Positions 1-9,035 of a stretch of DNA of 64,000 nt are shown here, piece after piece. The DNA lies in NCBI RefSeq assembly GCF_018449545.1, contig NZ_JAAVUR010000010.1, forward strand, positions 124,001 to 188,000, in the 5' to 3' direction. Below the pieces are notes generated by a model. It was not told where the DNA came from. It was given only the letters and a program-made list of their open reading frames with translations, and made no database searches. The position numbers and the translations under genes are program-made. This stretch comes from Granulicella sp. dw_53 (GTDB lineage: Bacteria > Acidobacteriota > Terriglobia > Terriglobales > Acidobacteriaceae). Numbering within the stretch: position 1 is the first letter of the stretch; each line of letters opens with the position of its first letter.

Positions 1-498
1 GATGGCAACCAACTGGTTCCGCGCGAACGCGCTTCGGAACGGGCTGAAACACTTGCTCAGCAGCGGCACATACAGCAGGGGAAACCCGCAAACCACAGCG
101 GCGCCGTAACCATAGATCAGATGCTCTCCGCGGCACGAGCCCGGCTGCAACGGCTATCTCCGATTCAAGCCCAGGAGACGGCAGCAGACAGAGGATCAAT
201 CCTTGTTGATATTCGTCCAGCAAGCCAGCGCGCGATCGAGGGCAGTATTCCGGGCGCGTTGATCGTCGAGCGCAACGTGCTTGAGTGGCGGTTCGACCCA
301 GCATCGAGCGCACGGCTGCCGGTCGCGACCGATCACGACCTCCCGGTGATCGTGTTCTGCTCCGAAGGCTATACCTCAAGCCTCGCAGCCGCCGCTCTGC
401 AGGATCTCGGACTCTGGCGCGCGACGGACATAGTCGGTGGATTCCAGGCATGGCGCGCAGCGGGTCTGCCGACTGTGCCACCAAGCAAGGTTTCCTAG
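1..498 (+). CDS. Rhodanese-like domain protein, 5' end cut by window edge
   Basis: This is a single rhodanese domain, predicted to move sulfane sulfur through a persulfide on the catalytic cysteine. The active-site loop C-S-E-G-Y-T lies about 80 residues after the ATG at 121. It is preceded by a typical 'VDIRP...G.IPGA' strand-helix segment and followed by 'GGFQAW', which ends the fold. The frame stays open from base 1 to 121 and reads '...GAVTIDQ-MLSAARARL', resembling the usual start of such proteins. No ribosome site precedes 121. I therefore treat the gene as continuing past the left edge, with ATG 121 as the fallback start. Related rhodaneses are often found next to cysteine dioxygenase (inference); one lies at 13.2 kb here. 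The domain call is firm and the start is not. Confidence 0.85.
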   Translation, partial: DGNQLVPRERASERAETLAQQRHIQQGKPANHSGAVTIDQMLSAARARLQRLSPIQAQETAADRGSILVDIRPASQRAIEGSIPGALIVERNVLEWRFDPASSARLPVATDHDLPVIVFCSEGYTSSLAAAALQDLGLWRATDIVGGFQAWRAAGLPTVPPSKVS

Positions 499-620
499 GA
501 CCTGTCTCACCGACGAACGACGTGCGCTCAGCTCCGCCAAGACTCTTTCGTCTCACCCTCACCGACGCACAACAGTAGAATGCAAAGGATGGTGCTCAAG
601 GACCTGGACGGAGGCACTCT

Positions 621-1142
621 ATGAAACGGATCGCTCTCTTGCTAGTGGCAGGATCAATAGTGGCCGGAGTCCTCGCCTTCACGCCCTCCGCATCTGGACA
701 CGCCGGTGAACAGGCCACCCCGATCACTGAAATTAAAGTTCCCGCCGGATACCGCGACTGGCGATTAATCTCCATCGCCCACGAGGCAGGCAATCTCAAC
801 GACATCCGCGCCATTCTAGGCAACGACGCAGCGATCAAGGCCTATCGCGAAGAAAAGCTTCCCTTCCCGGACGGCACAATCATCGCCCGGCTAGCCTGGA
901 GCTACCTCCCGTCCGAAGAAAACAATAAGGTCTTTGGCCGCGAACAATCGTTCGTCGCCGGTCCTCCCACAAACGTCCAGTTCATGATCAAGGACTCCAA
1001 AAAGTACGCCGCGACCGGCGGCTGGGGATTCGCTCAATTTACAGGCGGTAAACCTGCCAACGAAGCGGTCCCCAAAGCCTGCTTCTCCTGCCACGAACCC
1101 GTCAAAGACCGGGACTTCGTCTTCACCCACTACGCACCCTGA
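621..1142 (+). CDS. Cytochrome P460 family protein (exported haem protein)
   Basis: A 173-residue exported protein with an N-terminal signal peptide (hydrophobic run at about residues 4-20, cleavage near A-S-G-H). It has a single C-F-S-C-H haem-attachment motif close to the C terminus, as expected for the small P460 fold. Family members carry a Lys-crosslinked c-type haem and oxidise hydroxylamine or related nitrogen compounds in the periplasm; many have no assigned substrate. A strong ribosome site (GGAGG, six bases before the ATG) supports the start. It stands alone between the rhodanese and a small membrane protein, with no nitrification genes nearby. A role in NO or hydroxylamine detoxification is therefore only inference. 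Confidence 0.85.
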   Translation: MKRIALLLVAGSIVAGVLAFTPSASGHAGEQATPITEIKVPAGYRDWRLISIAHEAGNLNDIRAILGNDAAIKAYREEKLPFPDGTIIARLAWSYLPSEENNKVFGREQSFVAGPPTNVQFMIKDSKKYAATGGWGFAQFTGGKPANEAVPKACFSCHEPVKDRDFVFTHYAP

Positions 1143-1308
1143 TAGCCGCCGCCCGACAGCATCCCAAGACCCGCGCATCAGCTTACAGGACGCTGCGAAG
1201 AGGGTCGCCAATCCCGCGCAGAAGAACAGATAATTTGCTGGCCGCCTTAGCTCGCCTTTCACGGATAGCCGAGTCTTTCCATAAACACTTGTAAGCCTAG
1301 AGGACACG

Positions 1309-1731
1309 ATGACCCCAGAAACTCTCTACAGACTTGCCCCGCCATTAATCGCGTTGCAGTTCCTCGCCTTCGGGTGGAGCGTGAACCGACAGATAAATGC
1401 CGCGGAGGCAGACAGGCAGGTCGTGATCCCTCTACCAGACGTGATCAACATCATGAGCCTGTTCGCGACGGTAGGCTGCCTCATCGTACTACCCATCGCG
1501 ACCGAGTCTTACTTCTGGCTCTCTCGAATGGTCTTGGGCTGCGCCTACGTCTTGATCGCCTTCCACCCATTCACGATTGCGGCGCACTACCGGCTCTGGA
1601 GCAGAAAAGGGAGCAGCGAGAAAGCCACAGATGGAGCAAGCTCTCCTTACGTAACCCACGAAGAGCTCACTACCTCGTTCCTCTCGGCTGTGCTTGCGGT
1701 CGTGGTGGCAGCATATCTCCGGACGCATTGA
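1309..1731 (+). CDS. Hypothetical four-helix membrane protein
   Basis: A 140-residue protein with about four hydrophobic segments: residues 9-25, 46-66, 72-95 and 124-138. A short polar loop rich in Ser, Lys and Glu sits before the last helix. AGAGGA just before the ATG supports the start. I do not recognise a family. The gene lies about 170 bases after the P460 gene on the same strand and converges with the NiCoT-like transporter. It could share a transcript with P460 and act as its membrane partner, but nothing in the sequence shows this. Confidence 0.7.
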   Translation: MTPETLYRLAPPLIALQFLAFGWSVNRQINAAEADRQVVIPLPDVINIMSLFATVGCLIVLPIATESYFWLSRMVLGCAYVLIAFHPFTIAAHYRLWSRKGSSEKATDGASSPYVTHEELTTSFLSAVLAVVVAAYLRTH

Positions 1732-1796
1732 ACGCAACAACGCGAACGCACGACAGCATTTCTCTCCAACCCCGCAACCGCCCAGGCAATCTATGC

Positions 1797-2546
1797 CTAA
1801 CCAGAGATCGACGGCAGCAGCCCGGAAGCGCCCAGCAAGAAGACAATCCCAACGCACAAGCTGTAAACAGCAGTCAATCCAGTCAACAGAGGCATCCATC
1901 GAGCCTGGGATCGTGTCGTCGTAAACAGACCCGCAGCCGAAGCAGTCATCAGCGTATTCATCAGCAGAAGTCCGCCGAGAAACATCGCCAACCCCAGAAA
2001 ACCCTTCGCCTTCCCGCCCAGGTTTGCCGCCAGCAGAAACAGTGCAAGCTGGCTCGGCGTCTCCGCCCCAAAGCCGTGAATCACGCCGATCCCAAAGGCA
2101 ACCGGCGCATTGACATCCCAACGCTCCGCGGCATGAGCCACCACTTCGCCCGAGCGCCACGCCGCCAGCCGTCGATACGACCACCGGACCGCCCCGATCA
2201 GCAACGACGCCCGAGATCTCGGCATCGCCGCGGTACGGCCACTGCGAGAGCTCAGATTGCTCAGCACGTAAAGAGCAAGCACGATCAGCGTAAGGCCAAC
2301 ACCCCGCTCCGCCCAGCGGTCTATCCCATGCGGCAACGACAGCTGCAGAAAGATCACAGCGCAACCTAAAGCTGCCACCGTCGCGGCATGCCCCAGCGCA
2401 TACATCAATCCAAGCCGCATCGCATCCGAAGCCCGGTTCTGGACCCCGGTAATATCGGTGATCGCCGCAATATGGTCATAGTCGAAGCCATGACGAAAGC
2501 CGAGCAGGCCACAGGAAAAGAGCGCGAGGCCAAGCGGAGACATCAT
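1797..2546 (-). CDS. NiCoT-like nickel/cobalt transporter
   Basis: A 249-residue multi-helix inner-membrane protein. Near the N terminus (about residues 16-27) it reads 'RHGFDYDHIAAIT', close to the HX4DH signature in helix II of NiCoT/HoxN/UreH-type transporters, where the His and Asp residues select Ni2+ or Co2+. A second conserved patch, 'GVIHGFGAETPSQLALFL', matches the later signature segment of the UreH-like branch. I chose the ATG pair at 2546/2543; the frame extends to 2624 but the extra residues are not hydrophobic and look non-native. No nickel enzyme or cobalamin gene is adjacent. Metal specificity cannot be read from sequence. Confidence 0.8.
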   Translation of the reverse strand: MMSPLGLALFSCGLLGFRHGFDYDHIAAITDITGVQNRASDAMRLGLMYALGHAATVAALGCAVIFLQLSLPHGIDRWAERGVGLTLIVLALYVLSNLSSRSGRTAAMPRSRASLLIGAVRWSYRRLAAWRSGEVVAHAAERWDVNAPVAFGIGVIHGFGAETPSQLALFLLAANLGGKAKGFLGLAMFLGGLLLMNTLMTASAAGLFTTTRSQARWMPLLTGLTAVYSLCVGIVFLLGASGLLPSISG

Positions 2547-2645
2547 AACTGGCGCTCCGGGCAGAAGCTGATTGCAGGGGATGTAAGGATCGAAAGGTTC
2601 ATGGCAGCCGTACGAACACCTCAATCATTTCATGAACCACGAACT

Positions 2646-2684
2646 AAAAAAATGCCGGCCGAAAGGTTTCCCTTTCAACCGGCA
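2646..2684 (-). terminator. Rho-independent terminator of the first Oar-type receptor gene
   Basis: Stem TGCCGG / CCGGCA, a two-base mismatch, then GAAAGG / CCTTTC around a four-base loop. Read on the minus strand it is followed by seven T residues. It lies 55 bases past the stop of the receptor at 2739. Confidence 0.85.
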
Positions 2685-2738
2685 CTTATATAGAAACTTC
2701 CATCCCAAACGCAATCGATATCGACGGCGGAAGATGTA

Positions 2739-5700
2739 CTAGAAGTTCACTTTGGCTCCGAGCTGCAACTGGCGCGGAGGATAGGCTCCCGAAACGGTGC
2801 CGAAGTTTGCGTTGCTGACGTTGAGGTTCACGCCAGAGAAGTTGGTACGGTTAAGGACGTTGAAGAAGTCCGCCTGAAACTTGAGGCGAACACGCTCAGT
2901 AACCGGGAAGAACTTCGACAGCGTTGCATCGGTCTGTGCGAGCCCCGGCCCAAGAATCGCTCCATAAGGCGCGGTTCCAAAGGCAGCCTGAGTCCTTGGA
3001 GCGGGAACGAATGCACCTCTGGCAGCAACACCGCTGACAGTGCTTGCAGCTGCATTCAGATAACCCGCAATTCCGGCATGTCCACTTCCGTAGATTTGAA
3101 CTCCCGGAATAATGTTAGGACGAACGTTTCCAAGACCAAGCGTCGACGTCGACTGGAGGTTGAAGTATCCGCCACTCTGGAGCCGAGCCACACCGCTAAC
3201 CTGCCAGCTACCTGCAACCTCCCGGAGCAGGAAGTTATGCCCTTTGAGGTCCGGTGTCTGGATCACAAAGCTCGCGACAAACGCATGGCGGCGATCATTC
3301 TGGAGATACCCATAGTTGTAGTTCAGGCTGCTCCAGTTTTCTAGCGTCTGGTTATTGCCACTGGAATCGCCTAGTGCCTTCGAGTAGGTATAGGCCAGCG
3401 TAAAGGTCACAATACCTGCCCGCTTCGACGCAAACGCCTGCAGTGAGTTGTAGTTGTAGTTCGAATCGAAGCGATTCGAATTGATCTGGGTATAGCCCTT
3501 GAACGGGTTGAAAAAGTTCACGGACGAGATGGTGTTGGCTCCCGTTGCATTTGCCACGACAGGCGCAAGATTAGGGAAGTTTACGTTCGGCTGACGCTGT
3601 TGATGGTGTGCCACGCTGCCGACATAGTTAAGTTCGAGAAGAACCGACTTGGGAAGCTGGCGCTGCAATCCCACGCTGTACTGCCAGGTATAGGGATTCT
3701 TGTTGATTGGATCGATGGCGCTGATGGTTCCCTGTAGAGCCGAATTGTTCGGGGAGCCTGAACCGATCGTGGCAAGATTGCCAGTATCGAACTGCGTGTT
3801 CTGCAGGAATGGAGGAAGCGAAAGCTGGCTGAAGATCAGATTGCCTTGAGGACGATAGTAGAAAAGTCCTACACCGCCACGGATAACGGTGTTGCTGTTA
3901 GCCGAGTAAGCGAAGCCGAAACGCGGACCAAAGGCGCCGCTCATCTTATAAAGGCCACGGGGAGCTCCAGCCGGGATGAGTGGGAAGAGTGCAGTATTCA
4001 CACCGATAACACGTTTAGCCTGATCGGCTGGAACTCCATCGCCCGCACGCACCAGGCCGTTATAAGGATTGCCGGAGGTAGGATCGATCGTTCCATTGGG
4101 CCGAACAGTAACTGCTTGCGCAGCGTTGTACAACGACGCGTCGAAGTTGGAGATGTTGTTGCCTTGCGTATAGAAGGGGGAGATCAACTGCCAACGAAGT
4201 CCGATCTCAAGACTCAACTGGCGTGTGGCCTTCCAGCTATCCTGCGCAAAGGCCTCGACCTGATTGAAGCGGAAGTGACCAACTGGATCTGCACTGGCCT
4301 CAGAGTACTGTTGGAAATTACCCAGGAAAGCATCCGCCAACGCGTAGCAGGTAGTGTTTCCGCTCGCCGCGCGACAGTTGCTGGTCGTCGGAGCGGCATT
4401 GAACGTCGCCGTGCCCGTATAGTTCGAGCGTGCATTCTGGTCGACACGGTCGCGGATGTAGACTCCACCAAACTTGAAGTTATGGTTGCCCTTGAGCCAG
4501 GTCATGTTATCTGCGACCTGAATGTCCGTCGAAGGAGAAAGCAGAGAGAAGTTTGGCCCCTGCATGGGCGCGTAGCCCGTAATGTTTACGATCGGAATGC
4601 CATTTGGATATGGACCAGCACCAGGATAAAGCTTGTTGTATTGAAAGCCGTAGGTCTCACGCTTCCAAAGATCGCCAGCAGGAGGAATGCGCTGTGCGGC
4701 CCAGCTGGTATTCGCGGTTGCCTGGTTGATAAGGTTCGGGCTGATGCTCCAGGTATAGGAGAGCAGATAGCTTTGTCCGGGACGATTGCGCAGCGTCGGT
4801 GTCGTCGGAAGAATGCCCGTATTCGAAAACGTGCCGTAAGGATCGGTCAAAGTATTCTGATCGTGAATCCAACGGCCATAGAGTGTGTGCTTCGGGCTGA
4901 TCATGTAATCAAAACGAACCAGGTCTTGATGAAAGTTCAGCGGGTTCGTAGGAGCCAGGGTGAGATTGTTGCTCGGAATGCCGCCGTCTCTGAAGCTGAG
5001 GCCCGTCGCTGTGATCGTCTTGTAGACATTCGCAAGTGCCCTGCCGTCCGGTGTGATGCGGGAAGCGATGTTATTGTTCAGAATCGGCGTTGCGGTGCCA
5101 GGAACATAGAGCTGGCCCGCCGTGGATGAGCAGACTCCTCCTATAAATGTATTCGCCACTCCATTGGAGTTTGTGCCTGTGCATAGAGCGGAGAAGTCAC
5201 CATTGATCATCGCGGTTGTGGGCACGGTGAAAGTAGTCGCAATGGCCTGCTGACGTAGACGCCGCCACTCCTCTCCGACGAAGAAGAAGAGCTTGTCCTT
5301 AATAATCGGACCGCCAACGAAGAAGCCGAAGTCGTTGTAAACCAGCTGGGTCTTTCGTTTGGCAATGAAATTCGTCGCATCCAACGCGTTGTTGCGAACG
5401 AACTCGAAGGCGCCGCCATGGAAGGCATTGCTGCCTGATTTTGTGACGATGTTGAATGAGGGGCCAGAGGTACGGCCGAACTCGGCGGATGCATTCGAGG
5501 TATCGATCTTGACCTCTTGAATGAAGTCAGGTCCGACGTTATTCATCAGCGAGCCATTCGAACCCGCAACCTGATTGTAGGCGCCATCGACGGTAAGGTT
5601 GCCAGTATCGGCGCGGTTGCCATTGATGGTCTGATTGCCAGAGGCCAATGAAGTAGTGACAGAGAAGATGTCAGGGTTGGTAACAACGGCGCCTGGAACA

Positions 5701-6194
5701 AGCGTCAGAAGCTGCGTGTAGTTGCGGCCGTTGAGAGCAAGATTTTCAACCTGCTTGGCGTCGATGACGCGGGCGAGTTCACCCGAAGTGGTGTTGAGCG
5801 TCTCACCTGCGACCGCTGAGACGGTAACAGACTCGGTCGCACTTCCGACGACGAGACCGAAATCAGACGTAAGGTGAGCATCAGCAGTAACGGCGATGCC
5901 AGAGCGTTTTTCGCCCCGGAAACCGCTTCTGGAGATCTCAAGGGAGTAATCCCCGATGGGAAGGTTCGTGAAGATGTATGCTCCGCGCTCATCGGTGGTG
6001 GCGGTGCGTGTCGCCTGCGTGCCGACGTTGATGATAGTTACCGTCGCACCAGGAATGACGCTGCCAGAGACATCTGTAACACTACCCGCAATCTGTCCGA
6101 AGGAGGACTGCGCATAAAGGGAACGATTGCAGACAGAGAGAAGAAGAATCAGGACGAAACTAAAAGGAATCGCTTTACTTATTTTATGAAACAT
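2739..6194 (-). CDS. Oar-type TonB-dependent outer-membrane receptor
   Basis: A 1151-residue outer-membrane protein. It has a signal peptide (hydrophobic residues 9-22, cleavage after Y-A-Q), then a carboxypeptidase-regulatory-like beta-sandwich at about residues 32-115 ('GSVTD.SGSVIPGATVTI'). A plug with 'LNGRNYTQLLTLVPG' follows, then a long beta-barrel ending in Phe (V-N-F). In acidobacteria such receptors are thought to bind and import oligosaccharides or other large ligands, usually next to degradative enzymes. I chose ATG 6194 because GGGGGA lies six bases upstream and the signal peptide begins there; the frame runs open to 6335. A LacI-type operator at 6212-6225 lies directly upstream. 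Substrate is unknown; the DUF2264 and GH105 neighbours suggest pectin fragments. Confidence 0.9.
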   Translation of the reverse strand: MFHKISKAIPFSFVLILLLSVCNRSLYAQSSFGQIAGSVTDVSGSVIPGATVTIINVGTQATRTATTDERGAYIFTNLPIGDYSLEISRSGFRGEKRSGIAVTADAHLTSDFGLVVGSATESVTVSAVAGETLNTTSGELARVIDAKQVENLALNGRNYTQLLTLVPGAVVTNPDIFSVTTSLASGNQTINGNRADTGNLTVDGAYNQVAGSNGSLMNNVGPDFIQEVKIDTSNASAEFGRTSGPSFNIVTKSGSNAFHGGAFEFVRNNALDATNFIAKRKTQLVYNDFGFFVGGPIIKDKLFFFVGEEWRRLRQQAIATTFTVPTTAMINGDFSALCTGTNSNGVANTFIGGVCSSTAGQLYVPGTATPILNNNIASRITPDGRALANVYKTITATGLSFRDGGIPSNNLTLAPTNPLNFHQDLVRFDYMISPKHTLYGRWIHDQNTLTDPYGTFSNTGILPTTPTLRNRPGQSYLLSYTWSISPNLINQATANTSWAAQRIPPAGDLWKRETYGFQYNKLYPGAGPYPNGIPIVNITGYAPMQGPNFSLLSPSTDIQVADNMTWLKGNHNFKFGGVYIRDRVDQNARSNYTGTATFNAAPTTSNCRAASGNTTCYALADAFLGNFQQYSEASADPVGHFRFNQVEAFAQDSWKATRQLSLEIGLRWQLISPFYTQGNNISNFDASLYNAAQAVTVRPNGTIDPTSGNPYNGLVRAGDGVPADQAKRVIGVNTALFPLIPAGAPRGLYKMSGAFGPRFGFAYSANSNTVIRGGVGLFYYRPQGNLIFSQLSLPPFLQNTQFDTGNLATIGSGSPNNSALQGTISAIDPINKNPYTWQYSVGLQRQLPKSVLLELNYVGSVAHHQQRQPNVNFPNLAPVVANATGANTISSVNFFNPFKGYTQINSNRFDSNYNYNSLQAFASKRAGIVTFTLAYTYSKALGDSSGNNQTLENWSSLNYNYGYLQNDRRHAFVASFVIQTPDLKGHNFLLREVAGSWQVSGVARLQSGGYFNLQSTSTLGLGNVRPNIIPGVQIYGSGHAGIAGYLNAAASTVSGVAARGAFVPAPRTQAAFGTAPYGAILGPGLAQTDATLSKFFPVTERVRLKFQADFFNVLNRTNFSGVNLNVSNANFGTVSGAYPPRQLQLGAKVNF

Positions 6195-6211
6195 AGAAAA
6201 TCCCCCAAAAT

Positions 6212-6225
6212 TGAAAACGCTTGCA
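6212..6225. promoter_or_regulatory. LacI/GalR-type operator upstream of the Oar receptor
   Basis: TGAAAACGCTTGCA fits the general LacI-family operator pattern TGWAARCGYTWNCW, with the central CG, at every position. It sits 17 bases upstream of the receptor start codon, where bound repressor would block transcription or early elongation. The nearest LacI-family gene in the window is at 41.4-42.4 kb, so the cognate regulator may lie elsewhere. Confidence 0.6.
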
Positions 6226-6385
6226 TGTTTGGCACCCATTTCGAAGCTCAGAAACACTTCGTGGCGCTCGAATGTGTGTTGTTTTACCGTCACGCAAGGT
6301 AGGCCAATGAATAGAGGACTGTCAATAAGTTTCAAATCGGAGGGGAAGAAATTTCAATGGGGGAACCTACTTATGCTCCCTTCCT

Positions 6386-7672
6386 TCAGTCGTCCTGAGC
6401 GTGATCCGCATGCAGATTAACGCCCGACCACACCTTCTGCGAGGTCCACGGCTCTGACGGAAGCGACCAAAAGGGATCAGAAACAGGAAGACCGAGCGGC
6501 AGCCAAGCGAAGCTGCAAAGGTACAAACTTCCAGTGGAGATGTACTCCTCACCCAGCAACGGCTGATGCCCAGCAAGCCCTATCTGCAGCCAGCCATCAG
6601 CAGAGTACGTCCCCGGCGCGCCCAGCGTCCGTTGCATCACAGCGGTCAAAGCCCCTCGAACCTGGGCCGGGCTAACTCCATCAGGAAGCAGGTGCCGCCG
6701 CGCAACATCCGCGAGGTGGTGGAAGGCCCCACAGCGATACGTGATCGACCTCCCCAGCACCGGATAGCTTCCATCCGAAGCGATCATCCGCTCCTGAATC
6801 GCGGCATAGCGCGACGCGCGCAGCGTGATCGCCCTCCGGTCCGCGGCCCACGACGGATGCGCATCCCCCACCGTATCCATAAGTTGCAACAGGTAAGGCT
6901 GTATGACGAAGCTGTTATAGAAGTCCGCATGAAAGTGCGGACCATCCCCATAAACCCCATCCCCCAGATACCAGTCATGGTGCTCACTTAGACCGAAGTC
7001 GACACGAAGCTTGTCCCACGCATGATCGGTATAGCCCGCCTCCCCCATCACCTTCAGCAAGGCCTCGTTCATAGTCACAAACAGCAGCCAGTTATTGTGG
7101 TTCGGAGTAACCCCGCGCTCCTTCACCAGGGCATCCGCAAGCCGTTGCTTGGTCTTGGCATCCAGCGGATGCAGCAATTGCTTAGGAGCACGAAGCAGAG
7201 CCAACGCAAGAAAAGACGAATCCACCAGCGTCTGCGCAGACTCGCCATACCGCATGTAATCCGGCGAAGCAGGATCGACCGAAGAAACAATCCCCGTCCG
7301 CGCCCACTCCCTGTACTGCTTGCGCAGAGCAGTCTCTTCGCTCGGCTCGCCAGCAGAAGGCTCCAACTCCAGCCACGGCGCAATCCCCGCAAGCAGCCGT
7401 CCCAGCGCCTCAAGAGGACTCCCCACGCTGCGAACCTCACGCAACCCCGGCGCAGCCTCGACCGGCATCACCTTGCGCAACTCCCGGCGGCTCAGCGCCT
7501 TGAGCACCGGATCCGACACCCGCTGCAAATGTTTCAGCCACTCCGCCCGCGTGCCGACGCCAGCCGCTCCCGCATCGACAGCCAGGGCCGGCATCGGAAG
7601 AATCGCCGCCGCTCCTAGCGCCGCGCTGCCCAGCAGAAAGGTGCGGCGGTCAGATCTGCCGTGGTCTGCCAT
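6386..7672 (-). CDS. DUF2264 family protein with Tat signal
   Basis: A 428-residue exported protein with a twin-arginine signal (R-R-T-F-L-L-G near residue 9, then an Ala-rich h-region). The rest matches the DUF2264 family, an all-helical (alpha/alpha)6-like fold found in polysaccharide-utilisation clusters, often with GH88/GH105 or pectate-degrading enzymes. Conserved-looking segments include 'NHNNWLLFVTMNEALL' near the middle and 'WYLGDGVYGDGPHFHADFYNSF' after it. No activity is firmly established for the family; glycoside hydrolase-like or lyase activity is inferred. It is divergent from the GH105 gene and shares a 190-base spacer with it. This points to a common substrate, probably rhamnogalacturonan fragments. 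Confidence 0.85.
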   Translation of the reverse strand: MADHGRSDRRTFLLGSAALGAAAILPMPALAVDAGAAGVGTRAEWLKHLQRVSDPVLKALSRRELRKVMPVEAAPGLREVRSVGSPLEALGRLLAGIAPWLELEPSAGEPSEETALRKQYREWARTGIVSSVDPASPDYMRYGESAQTLVDSSFLALALLRAPKQLLHPLDAKTKQRLADALVKERGVTPNHNNWLLFVTMNEALLKVMGEAGYTDHAWDKLRVDFGLSEHHDWYLGDGVYGDGPHFHADFYNSFVIQPYLLQLMDTVGDAHPSWAADRRAITLRASRYAAIQERMIASDGSYPVLGRSITYRCGAFHHLADVARRHLLPDGVSPAQVRGALTAVMQRTLGAPGTYSADGWLQIGLAGHQPLLGEEYISTGSLYLCSFAWLPLGLPVSDPFWSLPSEPWTSQKVWSGVNLHADHAQDD

Positions 7673-7757
7673 TGAAGTTCACTCCTGGAGGGATCTTGGA
7701 TTCAAGTCTCAACCACCCTAGGAGTTGCAAGCCGGCGCTGTCAATTTCTAACCCTTC

Positions 7758-7774
7758 GCAAACACGTCATTTGC
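7758..7774. promoter_or_regulatory. Possible operator between DUF2264 and GH105 genes
   Basis: An inverted repeat GCAAA / TTTGC with a seven-base centre holding ACGT. It lies in the divergent spacer, 85 bases from the DUF2264 start and 88 bases from the GH105 start. Placement and symmetry suit a LacI- or GntR-type regulator, but the match is short. Confidence 0.35.
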
Positions 7775-7862
7775 CAGAAGATGAGCGGGAAAGGCATCAT
7801 GGTCGAACCGGAGTAAATCTGACCGAAGTAAGCGCACACACATGCGCGGAGGAATTGGACTG

Positions 7863-9029
7863 ATGGGATTCGTACGGCAAGGCCTGGCAACGACGCTCTT
7901 AGCGGTATCACTGGGTGCAATATCTTTGATCGCCCAGGACGCCATCCCGATGGATCAGCGCGTCCCGCCCGGAGACAGCCCCGCCGACCCCGGACCTCTC
8001 GCCGCCGACCTCTCCCCCGCGCTCAAATCCGCCGACATCAAGGCCGCCGTAAAGCGCGTAGCCGACTGGCAACTCGCCCGCGTCGCAAACACCCCCAGCC
8101 AGGACTGGACCTACGCCACCCTCTACGCCGGCTTCATCGCCGCCTCCGAGACCCTCAAGGACGACCGCTACAGCAAAGCCGTCGAAGGCATAGCCGACCA
8201 CTACCACTGGACCCTCGGACCTCGCCAGCAGCACGCCGACGATCAAGCCATCGGCCAGTCCTACCTCGCCCTTTACCGCCAGCATAAAGACGCGGCCCGC
8301 ATCACTCCCATGCGCGATCAGTTCGACCGCGTCCTCCTCCTCCCCGACGACCCCAAAAAGCCCGTCTGGTGGTGGTGCGACGCCCTCTTCATGGCGCCCC
8401 CCGTCTGGGCCGGAATGTCCAAGACCACCGGCGACCCCAAGTACCGCCAGTACATGGACCGCGAGTGGGAGATCACAGCCGACCTGCTTTGGGACAAGGA
8501 AGAGCACCTCTTCTTCCGCGATGCAACATACTTCGACAAGCGTGAGAAGAACGGCAAGAAGATTTTCTGGTCCCGCGGCAACGGCTGGGTCATGGGCGGA
8601 ATCGTCCGCACCCTGGACGAGCTTCCCGCCAAGGATCCCAAGCGCGCCTACTACCTCTCCAAGTTCAAGGACATGTCCGAGAAGATCGCCACCCTGCAAG
8701 GCGAAGACGGCCTATGGCGTCCCGGCCTGCTCGACGCCGAACACTATCCCCTCCCCGAAGACTCCGGCTCTGCATTCTTCGTCTACGCCATGGCCTGGGG
8801 AATCAATCACCACGTCTTGGATGAGGCAAAGTACGGCCCCATCGTGGCGAAGGCCTGGAAGGGCCTGATCTCCCACATCTACCAGGACGGCCGTCTCGGC
8901 GCGATCCAGCCTGTAGGCGCAGCTCCCGGAGCGTTTATAGCTTCCTCAAGCTACGTCTTCGGCACCGGAGCCTTCATGATGGCCGGCTCCGAGCTCGACA
9001 TCATGAGCCGCCGTCACATCAAGAAGTAA
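7863..9029 (+). CDS. GH105-type unsaturated rhamnogalacturonyl hydrolase
   Basis: A 388-residue exported enzyme of the GH88/GH105 group, predicted to remove 4,5-unsaturated uronic acid from pectin or rhamnogalacturonan oligosaccharides by hydrating the double bond. The fold is an (alpha/alpha)6 barrel. 'DDQAIGQSYLALY' and 'WWWCDALFMAPP' are the family motifs that carry the active-site Asp, and 'SRGNGWVMGG' follows. An N-terminal signal peptide runs to about residue 24 (I-A-Q). I chose ATG 7863 because GGAGGA precedes it by nine bases; an in-frame ATG at 7842 lies upstream of that site and is unlikely. It is convergent with the transglutaminase gene, with only six bases between the stops. Confidence 0.88.
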   Translation: MGFVRQGLATTLLAVSLGAISLIAQDAIPMDQRVPPGDSPADPGPLAADLSPALKSADIKAAVKRVADWQLARVANTPSQDWTYATLYAGFIAASETLKDDRYSKAVEGIADHYHWTLGPRQQHADDQAIGQSYLALYRQHKDAARITPMRDQFDRVLLLPDDPKKPVWWWCDALFMAPPVWAGMSKTTGDPKYRQYMDREWEITADLLWDKEEHLFFRDATYFDKREKNGKKIFWSRGNGWVMGGIVRTLDELPAKDPKRAYYLSKFKDMSEKIATLQGEDGLWRPGLLDAEHYPLPEDSGSAFFVYAMAWGINHHVLDEAKYGPIVAKAWKGLISHIYQDGRLGAIQPVGAAPGAFIASSSYVFGTGAFMMAGSELDIMSRRHIKK

Positions 9030-9035
9030 TCACGA

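Noticed and set aside
3846..5129. Plus-strand frame of about 430 codons inside the first Oar receptor
   Set aside because: No motif and low-complexity Arg/Ile/Val pattern; antisense to a clear receptor.
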